The notes beneath the pieces were generated by a model, which was not told where the DNA came from, ran no database searches, and saw only the letters and a program-made list of their open reading frames with translations. A DNA stretch of 64,000 bases from the NCBI GenBank assembly GCA_008330645.1, contig VLTN01000007.1, positions 310,001 to 374,000 of the forward strand, read 5' to 3'. This stretch comes from Cafeteria roenbergensis. Taxonomy: Eukaryota > Sar > Bigyra > Bicosoecida > Cafeteriaceae. Both the position numbers and the translations under genes were made by a program. How positions within the stretch are numbered: position 1 is the first letter of the stretch; the number at the start of each line of letters is the position of its first letter. Positions 9,061 through 19,826 of this stretch are shown one piece after another.

Positions 9061-12000
9061 ATGGTGAGCCAAGTGGACCCGCCGCTGGCGCTGCTTTGAG
9101 AGCGGCTGGGGAAGGGGCGGTGGTGGCCATGCCAGCCAGGGCGGCCAGCCCGGGCCGCCGCGCGCTGCTCGGTCGAGCAACCTGGCATCCCCGCTCGTTG
9201 CTGCGGCCCCGCTGCCGCCCGCCAGCCCGCCGGCCGACCGTCGAGCGCCCGCGGCGCGAGCGTGTGTCTGTGCGTGTGCCTGCCCTACCGTGCGCAGGCT
9301 GCGACTGCGGACGATGTGTACGAGGACGAGCCCTCCGTGCCCCGAAGCCGGTGAGCTCGTGGTCGGTTGCTGCTGCGCAGGCGTGGAAGCAGCTTGCGCC
9401 CGCAGCGCCCCGGCCGGCCGCTCGGCGGCCCACCCTCTGGCTCCTGCCTTCCTTGCGCCCGCTTGTCCTGCCGCAGGCGCGTGTCTGTGGGCGCTGCCGC
9501 CGACCCGAACATCGAGCTTGTCAGCGCCGCCCACGACGGCGACCTGGCGCGGGTCAAGGAGGCTCTCGAGGTTGCCAAGGCCGACATCAACTTTCAGGTG
9601 AGCAGCCACTACTAGGCGAGCTCCGTCCTCTGTGCGGTGGGCGGGCTTCGCCCAGGGCGCCCGCCTTTGCTTGCGCTGCGTTTCGACGAGATGCGTGCCT
9701 CGCGACTCAACCGGTTGCACCGACGGTCTTCCCGCCCCTGGCTGCCGCCGCCTTGCCTGCTCGCAGGATGCCATGGGGCAGACAGCTCTCCACATCGCCG
9801 TGTACCACAACCGGCCTGATGTGGTGCAGTACCTCGTCCTGCGCGGCGCGGACACGGACCTGCGCTCGAACGACGACCTGACGGCGTACCAGCTCGCGGT
9901 GGCCGAGGGCGAGAAGGAGTGTGCCTCCCTCATCCGCACGCGCACGCGCGACCTCAAGCTCATCCGGAAGAAGCACCGTCGAATTTCCCAAGAGGCCGAA
10001 GTCGGCAAGGTGAGCCAGCACCGGCGTGCGCTTGCAGCAGCCTGCGATTCGCCTGCGATGCGCCTGCGATGCGCCTGCGATGCGCCTGCGATCCGCACGG
10101 TCGCTCGTGCCGTCGCGCAGCGACCTGGGCCCTCTCTCCCGCCTTCCCCGTGCTCTCCCCGCTGGTGCGCCGCAGCTCATATCGACGGTGGAGCGCCGCC
10201 AGCTGGAGGCCTCGCGCAAGCGGGCAGTTGCCCGCCGGGCGATCGAGGAGAGCAAGGAGGCGCGGTCCGCCCGCCAGACCTCCCGGACCGCCATCGCTCG
10301 GGCCAAGGCGGAAGCGGACGAGGCGGCAGCCAAGCTGCGCGGCGAGCTCGCGGAGGGGTGGAAGGTGGATTCGCTCGGCGCAGAGGCCGCCTCTCGCATC
10401 GCCACGGTTACCCTGGAGAGCGACGGCAAGGGCCAACGGGAGGCCCGCGTGGGCCGCATCGTGCGCCGCGCCCTGGCCGTGTTCGCCGAGGGCATCGGCG
10501 GCTTCGGAGCCCTCCGCGCGAACAAGCGCAAGGCCGCGGCGGGCGACCTGACCGCCGGCATCTCGCCCGAGGTGGCCGCGCGGCTGGTGGCAATGGCGCG
10601 GTCGTTCCTGGAGCGGAAGCACAAGGCGCGGCTGGCCGCGCTGCCTGGCCCCGACGCCGGAGGCGCCATCGTTGGCGACGGGCAGGATCCAGCGGCGTCC
10701 TTCCGGCGCTCGGTGCGCCGCGTCAAAACAGCAGCCCGCCTTGGGGCTGCAATCAGGTCCCTCGGGATAGGCAGAGCTGGTGCTGCAGGGGCGTCAGCGG
10801 CTGGGAACGAGGGCGCCTCGCCCCTGCTGTCCCGCGGCCAGGCATCGGCGTCCGCGGCGCCGACCTCCTCCGTCTGGAAGGCGGCAGCAGCCAGCGAGGG
10901 GGCGGCCAGCCCGGGCCCCCGGCAGGGTTCGCTGGCTCTGCCTCCGACCCCCGAGGCGTCCCCCGCACGGCCGGGGGCCATCGATGCGGTGGGCGCGTCA
11001 AGCGGCGCCGCTGCGAGGGCCGCGGCCGCCGAGGAGCTCAAGGCTCTGGAGAAGGCAGATCAGCGGCGCGCGGCTGAGGCGGCCAGCTCGCTTCGCAAGC
11101 CGTCGGTGCTCGCCAGCACGTCGGCCGCGCTCTCGCCGTCGCCGCCGACGGGCGTCCCTGCGCCAGCGGTGTCGTCGCCGCTGCTGGCCCGGTCAGCCGC
11201 GACCGCCTCTCGCGAGGCAGCCTCAGCCACGTCGGCCGGGTCCTCCGGCTCCGGGGGCTTCGCCGGTTCCCACGCGGTTCCGCATCGCCCCGCGGGTCTG
11301 AGCACGGACTCGACGTCCCCGCGCTCCGCTGGCGCGTTCAGCGGGCGTGGCTCTGCAGGCAGCAGCATGTCTCCGCCGGCGGGGTCTCTGGGCAAGGTGG
11401 CGGCGGCGGCCGAGGCGGCGGCCGTGGGCACCGGCTCCATGGGCCGGCCGACGGCACTGGGAGACGCCATCGGGGCGACCGGGCCGGAAGCGGCGGCCGC
11501 AGAGGCGCTGGCGCTGGCTCCTGGAGATGAAAAGTCGCTCACTCCGTCCGAGGCCGCGTTGCTCGGCACCCCCAACTCGAAGAACGGCGGAGCGCCTCAC
11601 GACGTGGCTTCGCTGGCTGCCCTGCGCGCAGAGGCGGCGCACCGGCTGTGGGTGGCCGCCCACGAGGTTGCGAACCCAGGCGTGGTCACGGCCATGGTGG
11701 CTGCAGCCCGGGGGGGCGCGGACGAGGCGTGTCGCGCCTCCGGGGAAGCGGTGCGTTTCTGGCTCCGGGCGATGCTGCTGGAGCGCTACGCGGACTCGCT
11801 GCTTGCGGCAGGGTTCGACACGATGGAGCGGGTCGCCCTGATGGAGGAGGAGGACCTGCAGGCGGTGTTCAAGATGGTGCAGTCAGAGCCCAGTCTGGCA
11901 GAGGCAGCGGCCGGGCGGGCGCCTCCTCCGCGGAAGGGCCGGATGCGCATGCCGCCTGGTCACGCACGTCAGCTGCTCAAGGCAGTCGGGCAAATCAGGC

Positions 12001-12065
12001 GACTCATGGACGAGGCCGACATCGAGGTGATGGCCGAGGCAGCCGACCCCCTCGGCCTGGGCTAA
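9061..12065 (+). CDS. Ankyrin-repeat and SAM-domain protein (5 exons)
   Basis: Proposed exons 9061-9063, 9298-9350, 9477-9597, 9767-10009 and 10176-12065 give 769 residues. All four introns (234, 126, 169 and 166 bp) start GTGAGC and end GCAG. Exons 3 and 4 encode two ankyrin repeats: NIELVSAAHDGDLARVKEAL and MGQTALHIAVYHNRPDVVQY, the second followed by DLTAYQLAVAEGEKE. A basic, probably coiled-coil stretch (VERRQLEASRKRAVARRA) opens exon 5, then a long Ala/Ser/Pro-rich linker. A SAM domain lies near the end (AVRFWLRAMLLERYADSLL ... MEEEDLQAVF). No ATG exists in frame between the stop at 9097 and exon 2, so the first exon is best explained as ATG spliced directly from 9063 to 9298. This start is the least certain part. 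Ankyrin-SAM proteins are scaffolds; the partner is unknown. Confidence 0.8.
10041..10095 (+). repeat. 11-bp tandem repeat, five copies, in an intron
   Basis: Five head-to-tail copies of CCTGCGATGCG; the first and last differ slightly (CCTGCGATTCG, CCTGCGATCCG). The array lies inside the 166-bp intron 10010-10175 of the ankyrin/SAM gene, so it need not preserve a reading frame. Confidence 0.9.
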
Positions 12066-12644
12066 GCTGCCCTCGCCACGATTGCGGAGGATGGGGCATT
12101 CCCGCCTCACGATGCAGGCGACACCATGAGCTGCGTCCATTTGCTCGCCGTCGTGCTTTGCTGCTTTGTTTTGGGCGCGCGGCACCGATCGACTTTTGTG
12201 TGAGAGTGCTTCGAGCGTTGATTCTTGGAGACTTGCGTGTTTGAAGGAACAACGACAGCTTGCGATGCCACGGGGTTCCTCATTCTTCCACGCGGTCAGT
12301 CTTCTCTTGCGAGCATGCATGCTTTGCGTGTCGTGGCAGGGTCTCCGCATTGGGATCATCCAAGCCAGCGTTGTGGCTGGGCGCGCGTCAGCAACGCTCT
12401 ACAAATGTCGCTCCCCCCGTCATGGCATCGGTGTGAACCGATTCGCTGCTTTGTCGCCTCGCGCCCCAAGGGAGCATGCCTTGCCCCATTCCTTCGCAGT
12501 CGGCTGGCCGGCGCCCAGGGAACTGCTGCCGCGCTTCCTGGCCGCTTGCGGTGTTCGTCACTGGCGCACGCCGAGGCAGAGCGCCGCACGTGCGGGTCGT
12601 TCTCTGGCTGCCTGTCAACTCGCACTCGAGGCCGCATCGGGGCG
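12066..12644. other. Intergenic region upstream of the INTS6 gene
   Basis: 579 bp between two plus-strand genes. It should hold the 3' UTR of the ankyrin/SAM gene and the INTS6 promoter. An ORF beginning at 12225 runs into the first INTS6 exon in frame, but only the part from the ATG at 12645 matches the family. Base composition is less GC-rich than the flanking coding sequence. Confidence 0.5.
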
Positions 12645-15600
12645 ATGCGGCTGGTTGTCGTGATTGACAACGGGCCCAGCTCGGCTCGGCCAGCGTTTGG
12701 GTCGCTGACGCTTCTGGACGCCGCGAAAGGCTCGGTGAGCAGCAACCATCAGCGCTTGGCGTGGCCGGCCGCGCTCAGCGCGGCGTGCTTTGGCATGGGC
12801 CGCACGGCGCTCGCAGCCGCGCCTCAATGATGTCACCGCCCGACCCTCCTGCCCGATGCCTGAGTTGCCGGGGCGCAGATCGAGGCGTGGGTGAAGCACA
12901 GGACTTCGCAGCGCCGCGCGGATGGCAACGCTGCGCCCGACGAGTACTGCCTCGTCTGCTCCGCCCCTGCCGGGTCCTCAGCGCTCTCGTACGCGCGGCA
13001 TCCTTCGTCGGGGGTCGATACGGCAGCAAGCGGGAGCCTGGGCAGCGCTGCCCTGGCGGCCGAGCAAGCTCTTGCTGCAGGCACCGCGCGCGTGCTGTGC
13101 ACGCCCACGACGGACGCAACCGAGTTCATGCACGCGGTAGCCGAGGTGCGGGCCCGGTCGTTCTCGACTGGTCGCAGACTGCTGGGCCAGGAAAACCACG
13201 GCGGAAGCAAGCACGGCTTGAGCGGCCACGATTCGGCCGAGCTGCCCGCCGCGGCCAACGCTGCCCTCGCGGCCGCCCTGCGATGCGCGCTCCGCCTGGC
13301 CGCCCTCGCGCCGCCCGCTGCAGCAGAGGTTCGCGCGGGCAGGGGCCCTCCGGGGGCCCGCTTCAGCCTCGGCCAGGAGCTCTGGCAGTTGCCGGCGGCA
13401 GCAATCCTCTTCCTCAGCGCAGCCGCACCGCCGCCAGCCGCGGCCTGCTTGGCGGACTCGAAGCCTGCCTCATACCCCTCCTCGTCTTGGACACCGGCTG
13501 CCGGCGCTGCGTTGGGCGGTCCGGGCACCCGTCTGCCGCCGGAGGGCTCTGCCGGCCTTCGCAGCCGCCTGCTCTCGCCGGCACGGCAGCCCCCACCGGC
13601 GCTTCGGGCGGCCCTGCTGGCAGCAGGAGCACCCCAGTCTCTGATCCACGCGGCCGAGAGCCGGTCCGCCTCGCGCCGCAGCGCCCTCTCCTCAAGCTGG
13701 GCGAGCCAAGCGGCCAGCGGGCCATGTGCCGCCGGGGCCGAAGCCGGAGGGAGCCCCCCCACAACCGCACCACACCGCCTCGCTGGCACCGGATCGGGGG
13801 GCGGCGGCCGAGGGGGCGCTGCGACCGGCACTCCCGCCCCCGCGATCGGCGGTGCGGAGGGCGGAAGCGGCGGCAGCGGGGGCAGCGGCAGCAGCGGCAG
13901 GTGGGACGCGTTCGACGCACCCGCGGCTGCCTGGGGGGCGGCTGTTGGCGCGGCAGCGGAGGCCCTCTGCCGAGCCTCTGATGAGGTGGAGTCCGTCTCG
14001 GCCAGCGGGCCCTTCAGGAGCGCCGCTGAGGCTGCCGCCAAAACAAGCAGCAGCAACTTCGCGGCTGTGCAATTCGCCGACGTCGCGGCAGCCGGCGCAA
14101 CAGCAGCCGCAGGTCTCCAGCGCCATCCAAGCAAAGCAACCATTGCTGCCGCAGCGGCAGCCGCTGCAGCAGCGCCGGCCGTGCCGCAGCCCGCACCCGC
14201 TACGCAGGACTCGGGCCTGCGGGCCGAGGCCGTGGCTCTGGCAACATGGCACGGGGCAGCCGCCTCGGCTCGCGCTGGCACCGCAGCTGGCTCTGCCGCG
14301 TCGCTCAGCGCTGCGCTGGCGGCGGGCGGCGGGTTCGGCAGCTTGGATCTCCTCGCGCCAGCGCTCGCGACCGGCCAGCCACGCGGCGCCATCGTGGCCG
14401 CCCCCTCCGTGTCCCTGGCGCCCCCTAGCGTCCGCTTTGCGGCCGTGTTCCTCAGCGACGGGCCCGTTCCTGCTGCCGTCAGCGACGCTATGCGGAGCCT
14501 GAGCGATGCGGACTTTGGAATGGGCGGGGCCCCCACTGACTCAACCGACCTTGCCCCCAAGGACGCCGCCCGCCGGCGAGCAGCGGCTCTGCTTCACGCC
14601 TCTGCCGGCAGAGCCGAGCTGGCCGAACGGCTCATCGCGTCGCTCTCGAGCGCGGTCAGCGGCGAGCAGCAGCCGGCGCTGCCGGAGATGCCCGGCGGCC
14701 TGGCGCATTGGCGCCCGCTGCTCGAGGCGGCTCGCCTCGCAGGCGAAACCGCTGGCTCTGCCACTGCGGTGGACGTGACCCGCTCCCTCCGCGAGACCGG
14801 CATGTCTGCACCGGTGGAGGCGGGCGGCGCCATGGCCTGCGGCGTAATGGTTCCCCCGCAGCAGCGCAGCATGCCCGCCCTCGTGCTGGGCGCGGCGACT
14901 GCTGCTGTCGGCAGAGCCGCCTCGCTGGCCGCGGCGGGAGCCGGAGCCGTCGCGGTGGACCTGGTCGCGGCTCGCATCCGATTCCGCTACGCGTCGCCCG
15001 CAGAGGCTGCCCCGTCGGGCGCGGGCGGGGGGGGCGGCTTGGCAGGCGGGGGCGGCGGCGGCGGCGGTCCGGGCGGGGCTGGGGGCGCTGGGGGCGGCAG
15101 CAGCGGCCTGTGGAGCCGGCGCATCGCCGTCGGGCCCATGGACCGCCACCAGTCGGACCTGTGGCTGGGAGGGTCGGAAGGCCCCCCGGGGCCGCCGCCT
15201 CCCAGAAGCACCCTGCCAGTGCTCCGCCAGCCGCCGACCACAGCCCCTTCGCCGGCATCCTCCTCCTCCTCCTCCTCCTCCTCATCCCTCTCAGCTGCTG
15301 CCAGAGCTGCCGACGATGCGCGGCCCCTGTCCCCAGCCGGCGTCCCCTCGACCGGCGCAGCCTCGGACCCGCACGCCGGGCCGCAGTGCCTCCTCCAGCC
15401 CGACGAGGGCACCGCCGTCGACTGGTCGGGGCCCACCTACCCCTCCCTCGATCTGCAGGCAGCCCAGCGGATGTCAGCGGCAGAGCTTGGCTCCTCCGGA
15501 CCAGCAGCGCTTCGCGCGGCTCTGCAGGCCTTCAGTCGGTCAGGGGGCGACCAGCGCATGGCAGCCGAGGCAGCGGCCGCGGCTCAGGCTGGGATGCGCC

Positions 15601-18600
15601 CCGCCACCACAGTGGTGCTGCTCGCGGCCACCGACACCACGCGTCCGCTCCGCAGCCCCAACCGGCTCCTGTACCGCCGCAAACCACGCCCTCCCGCCCC
15701 TGCGGCCGGCGGCGCGGCCGACGGGCCGACCCCGTTGCCGCAGTCGTGGTGGCCCGTGCCGTCGGCGTTTGCCCCCACGGCAAAGCACCCCACCTCCCTC
15801 TGGACGCGCGGCCCAGGCGACGCCACCACGGGCCAGCGAGCAGGCCCTCCGTCCGCTGCACGGCCCCCCTCCCCGCAGGCAGGAGCCGCGCAGGGCAGGC
15901 AGCCGCCGCCCAGCGGGTCGTGGGACTGGCGCCTGCCCACGCCTCCCGCCCCCCGGCGCCCCCTCCTCGTCACTGACCCCGGAAGGCAGGCCCATGACCC
16001 AGCCCTCGCAGCCACGGCCCTTTCCACCCTCGGCTTTCCCGTCGACATATACGACGCCCAGCGCTGCCCGCTCACGGACCGCCTTCACGCCGAGGCGTCG
16101 CGACTCGCGAGGGAGGCGTCCGGCCTCCAGCGCAGCGTGGCATGGCCGCTCTACGCGTGCCAGGACGCCGCCCCGTCGCCGTTCGGGCCCTGGTTTGGGG
16201 TCGTCACTGCGGAGCCCGACGCCACCGACGCCGCCGTCGTCGAGCGAGCTGGGCCGGCCGGAGCGCAGACCTGGCAAGCCGGCGCCGACGCAGCCCCTCC
16301 CTCCTCGACCGCGGGCCGCTCTGGCATCGGCGCGGCCCCCCGGTCGGAGGGGCCGTCACACGACGCCAGCGGCCTCCCGCTGGCTGCTGCGCCGTCAGCT
16401 GCAGCAGCAGGCGGCGCCGCTGGCGCTGGAACGGGCGCCGCCTCGCCCAGCTGGTGGCGCGGCCCGCTGCTCCCGCCGTCGCGGCGCCTGTGGCTCGACG
16501 GCGTGCCCGTGCTGGGAACGGAGCGACGCACGTCTCTCATTGGACCCGTCGGCTTCATCACCATGAGCAGCGACCCCTGCATCGCTCAGCTCACTGGCTC
16601 CGGCGGCGGCGACCGCCGCACGCGCGTCAGCGCTGTGGTCGTCCTCTGCCCGGCGGACTATCCCAGGCTCTGGGGCCTTCTCAGGGAGCTCCACGACGTC
16701 GCACAAGGAGACCCGTCCATCCGGCAGGGCTGGGTCGCGCGCTCGGGGGAGGCGGCCGCTGCAGACCCGGCCAACCGCTGGCGCCACTTGCGCGAGGCTG
16801 TCAGCCGCGTCCCTGACTGGCAGAGCCGCTTTGCTCGCTACTGCGAGGCTCTGCCCATTGAGTACGCGCTGCCGCTGCGTCAGGTCATGACGCGTTTCAG
16901 CCTTGGGCGGGTCACGTCGTCAGCCCTGCCAAGGCTGCCCTCGCCGCTCGGCCCGCCGGAGCTGACGTCGGCGGTGGAGCGGTGGCGGGCCGTCGCAGCG
17001 GCGTCGGCTGCACTGGAGGAGAGCGCGGTCCAAGCCAGGAGGCAACTGGAGCATCACGTCTCTCGCGCGGCGGATGCGGCCAGGCTTGCGGCGGCAGCCA
17101 GCGAAGCTGTCCGCGCCTGGGGCCGTGTGGGCGGCGCGGCTGCTGGCGTGGCGGCTTCTGCTGCTGCTGGCGGGAGCGGAGTTTCTGCCTCCGAAGCTCA
17201 TGGTTCGTCGTCGTCGTCCTTGCGCCAAGACGCAGGGAGCGACGCTGGGAGCGACGTTGGCTCCGACGCTGGGAGCGATGCTCCCGCTGTGGCAGAGCGG
17301 TGGGACGCTCTATCTGTCGTGAGCGACGCATACACGGCCGTTTCAACAGTGTGGGAGCGCGCGTCCGCAGCGCCAGGCGGCGCCAGTGACATCGCAGACT
17401 TGAGGGACGCAGTGCCCGACGAGCCGGGCGCCGACGCCCTCGCAGGGGTCCACGGCCGCGCGGGCGAGCGCGGGGCCGGGACAGCCGTCGGCGACGTCGG
17501 TGCGTCCAGCTCTGCCGGGGACCTCAGCGGGAGGGCGGCTCGAGTGGCTGTGGCGGCGGCAGTGGCGGCGGATTCGCGCTCACCGAGCCCCCCTCACGAG
17601 CAAGAGGCACGCTTCGAACCTGCGTCGCCCCACGCTGGCCCGGAGTCTGCTGAGGCGGCGTCTTCAAGCCAGCAGGCAGCCGCCGCTGCTCGCCCTGGCT
17701 CGGACGAGCGACGCTCGTCGCTCATCCGCAGCATGATCGCGTCGCTCTCTCGACCGGTCAGATCCGCCGCCTCCTCCTCCTCCTCTTCCTCAGCCGCCGC
17801 CGTCGCCGTCGCCGCCGCCGCCGCCACTGGCACGGCCCGCGGCGAGCAGAGCGCTGGCGCTGGCGGGTCCGATGGCGGAGCACGCGACGCCGGCCCAGCC
17901 GCCCGCCGCGGTGCCCCGGCTGTGGCTAAGCTGCTCCCGTCCGTGGCGGCGTCGCGGCGATCAGGCGATGCTAGCCACAGCCTTGCGGTGACGGTGATGG
18001 GTCAGCTGGGCGCGGAATCCGCGCGCAGAGCAGCCGAGGCCGCTGCCAGGTGCGCTGGGCTCGGGCCTGGCATGCGGGACCCGCTGGAGCCGTCGCCGGC
18101 GGAACGAAAGGCCGAAGAAGCGGCGCTCGACGCCGCTGTTGCCGAGGCGTCGAAGCTGCTCACTGCGAGCGGGAGCGACCGTGGGGGGGGCATGCTGGCC
18201 GCGGCTGGGCGGCGCGTGTTTGCGCGGCGAGAAGCCAGCCGACAGGCGGCGCGCAACCCCTACGCCCGAGGCGGCGTGTCGGCAAGATCGGCGGCGGCGG
18301 CCGGGCTGGCCGCCACGGACGGGCACCGGGGCGGGTCTAGCGCGGCCCAGGGGGCGCTGGCCGGCCTTGAGGAGGGCGAAGCGGTGGGGCTGGGGCAGGG
18401 AAGTGGGCCTGGGATGGCGCCTGGCTCTGCAGGGGTGCGCTCCGACCCGGCACTCGCCGCCGCTGTCGCGAGCGACGGCGAAGCGGCTGCAGCGGGGAGC
18501 GGCGCAGCCGGAGGGGGGCTCGAGGGTATTGTTGACGGTATCCCCGCGGACCTGGTGGGTGCCTACGACCAGGAGGACGCAGCGGAGGACGGCGAGCGCT

Positions 18601-19130
18601 CCGACGGCACGGCAGGCACTCTGGGCGGCGTCGACGGCGCGGAGTCCGACGCGAGCGCGTCGGGCGCCTCGGCGGAGCAACCACGGGCTCGCCGCGCCGG
18701 CGAGCCCGCGTCCAAGCGGCAGCGCGAGGATGCCGAGGAGGCGGCGGGCCAGGGCCAGGGCGATGGCGAGGGCGCACCTCCGTCCAAGCGGGCCGCGGGC
18801 GTCGGCGAGGCAATGCGGGGCGATGCGCTGGTGTCTCCGGACAGGGCTGCGGCGCTTGCACTCGCCAAGCACGACGGGCTTCGCGTGGCAATGGCGCAAG
18901 CTGTGGCGGCATGCGCAGCCGCTGCAGGCCGACAGGAGCGAGTTGCCGCGCTTGCAGCTGGGACCATGCAGGTTGCCGCGGCCGCCCAGCGCGCGCAGCA
19001 CGGGCAGGGCCCGGTCCGCGAGAGAGTGCTAGACCTTGTGTCCGTTGTCCAGCGGGCGGCCTGGGGCGGCGAGGTCGCACAGGAGGCGCACGCGGCCAGG
19101 CGGATTGTGGATGCGGCACTGCGCGCGTGA
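12645..19130 (+). CDS. INTS6: Integrator complex subunit 6 homologue (VWA protein, 2 exons)
   Basis: Exons 12645-12734 and 12879-19130 give 2113 residues; the 144-bp intron (GTGAGC...GCGCAG) splits the VWA domain. Exon 1 (MRLVVVIDNGPSS ... LLDAAKGS) joins IEAWVKHRTSQ ... DEYCLVCSAPAG, matching the start of animal INTS6 (DTAKGAVETFMK ... RYMLVTFEEP). Later landmarks agree: QSWWPVPSAF (family GHWPVPESFWP), VVVLCPADYPRLWGLLREL (family LFVMPYNYPVLLPLLDDL), and WQSRFARYCEALPIEYALPL (family WRQSFESYLKTMPPYYLGPL). The C-terminus (LALAKHDGLRVAMAQAV onward) fits the INTS6 C-terminal helical domain. In animals INTS6 belongs to the nuclear Integrator complex, which trims snRNAs and terminates paused RNA polymerase II, and helps recruit PP2A. 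Human INTS6 has 887 residues; the excess is Ala/Gly/Ser low complexity. The metal-site motif reads DNGPS instead of DxSxS. Confidence 0.85.
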
Positions 19131-19826
19131 CGCATGTTCCAAGTTTGCCCCACGCGCCCCACCTCTGCCCGCGCAGCCCCCACGCCCCCGACCGCGCGTC
19201 GGCGTGTTGCCGGCAGGCCAGAACGCCCACGCGCGGCCAGTCGCAGCGCAACCACTCGCCGAACCGACGCACGCTCCGGACTTTGCAGGACAATCTCGGC
19301 AGCAACTGCTTGGGCAGAGCTTCCGTTGCGACGGCAAGCGAGCGACAACCAGCCCGAGCGTCGATCCGGGCGCCGCACCCGAGTTTCGCTATCGTGAGTG
19401 GGCCGAGCCAGTGTACCGCCGCCCGCTGCCTAGTTTGTGGCTGCTTTGGTCCGGACAGGGGGCACACGGCGCGCCCGGGCCCCAGCCCCGGGCTGTGCAG
19501 GGCGGCGAAGGATTTTAGGGCGGGGGCGATTGCAACGCGCTTCAACGCCTGAGTCCGGGCTCAGTGACTTCCCGCGGTCACACCGGCGCCCCAGGTGCCC
19601 ACGCCTGGCGCCATGTTCAAGGGAAAGTGTGCGCTCCTCGGGCCACTTGGCAGTCCGAGGCCGGCGCGCGCTTCCCCCTGCCCGCCTCTCCTGCCCCCTG
19701 CCGTCTGCGCGCCGTTTGCTTCACGGCGGCCCGTCGCGCTCTCGAAGCAACTGTCGAGCGTGCGCCCCCTTGCTGCTCCCTCCCTCGCCCGCCCGCCCCG
19801 CCCTCGCAGCGTCGCGGAACTCATCA
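19131..19826. promoter_or_regulatory. Upstream region of the SLC44 gene, possible 5' UTR intron
   Basis: 696 bp between the INTS6 stop and the SLC44 start. A pyrimidine-rich tract ending CTCGCAG at about 19809, just 17 bp before the ATG, looks exactly like the acceptors used elsewhere in this window. A matching donor GTGAGT occurs at 19394. A 5' UTR intron of about 416 bp is therefore plausible but not proved. The open frame continues upstream of the ATG without family support. Confidence 0.45.
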
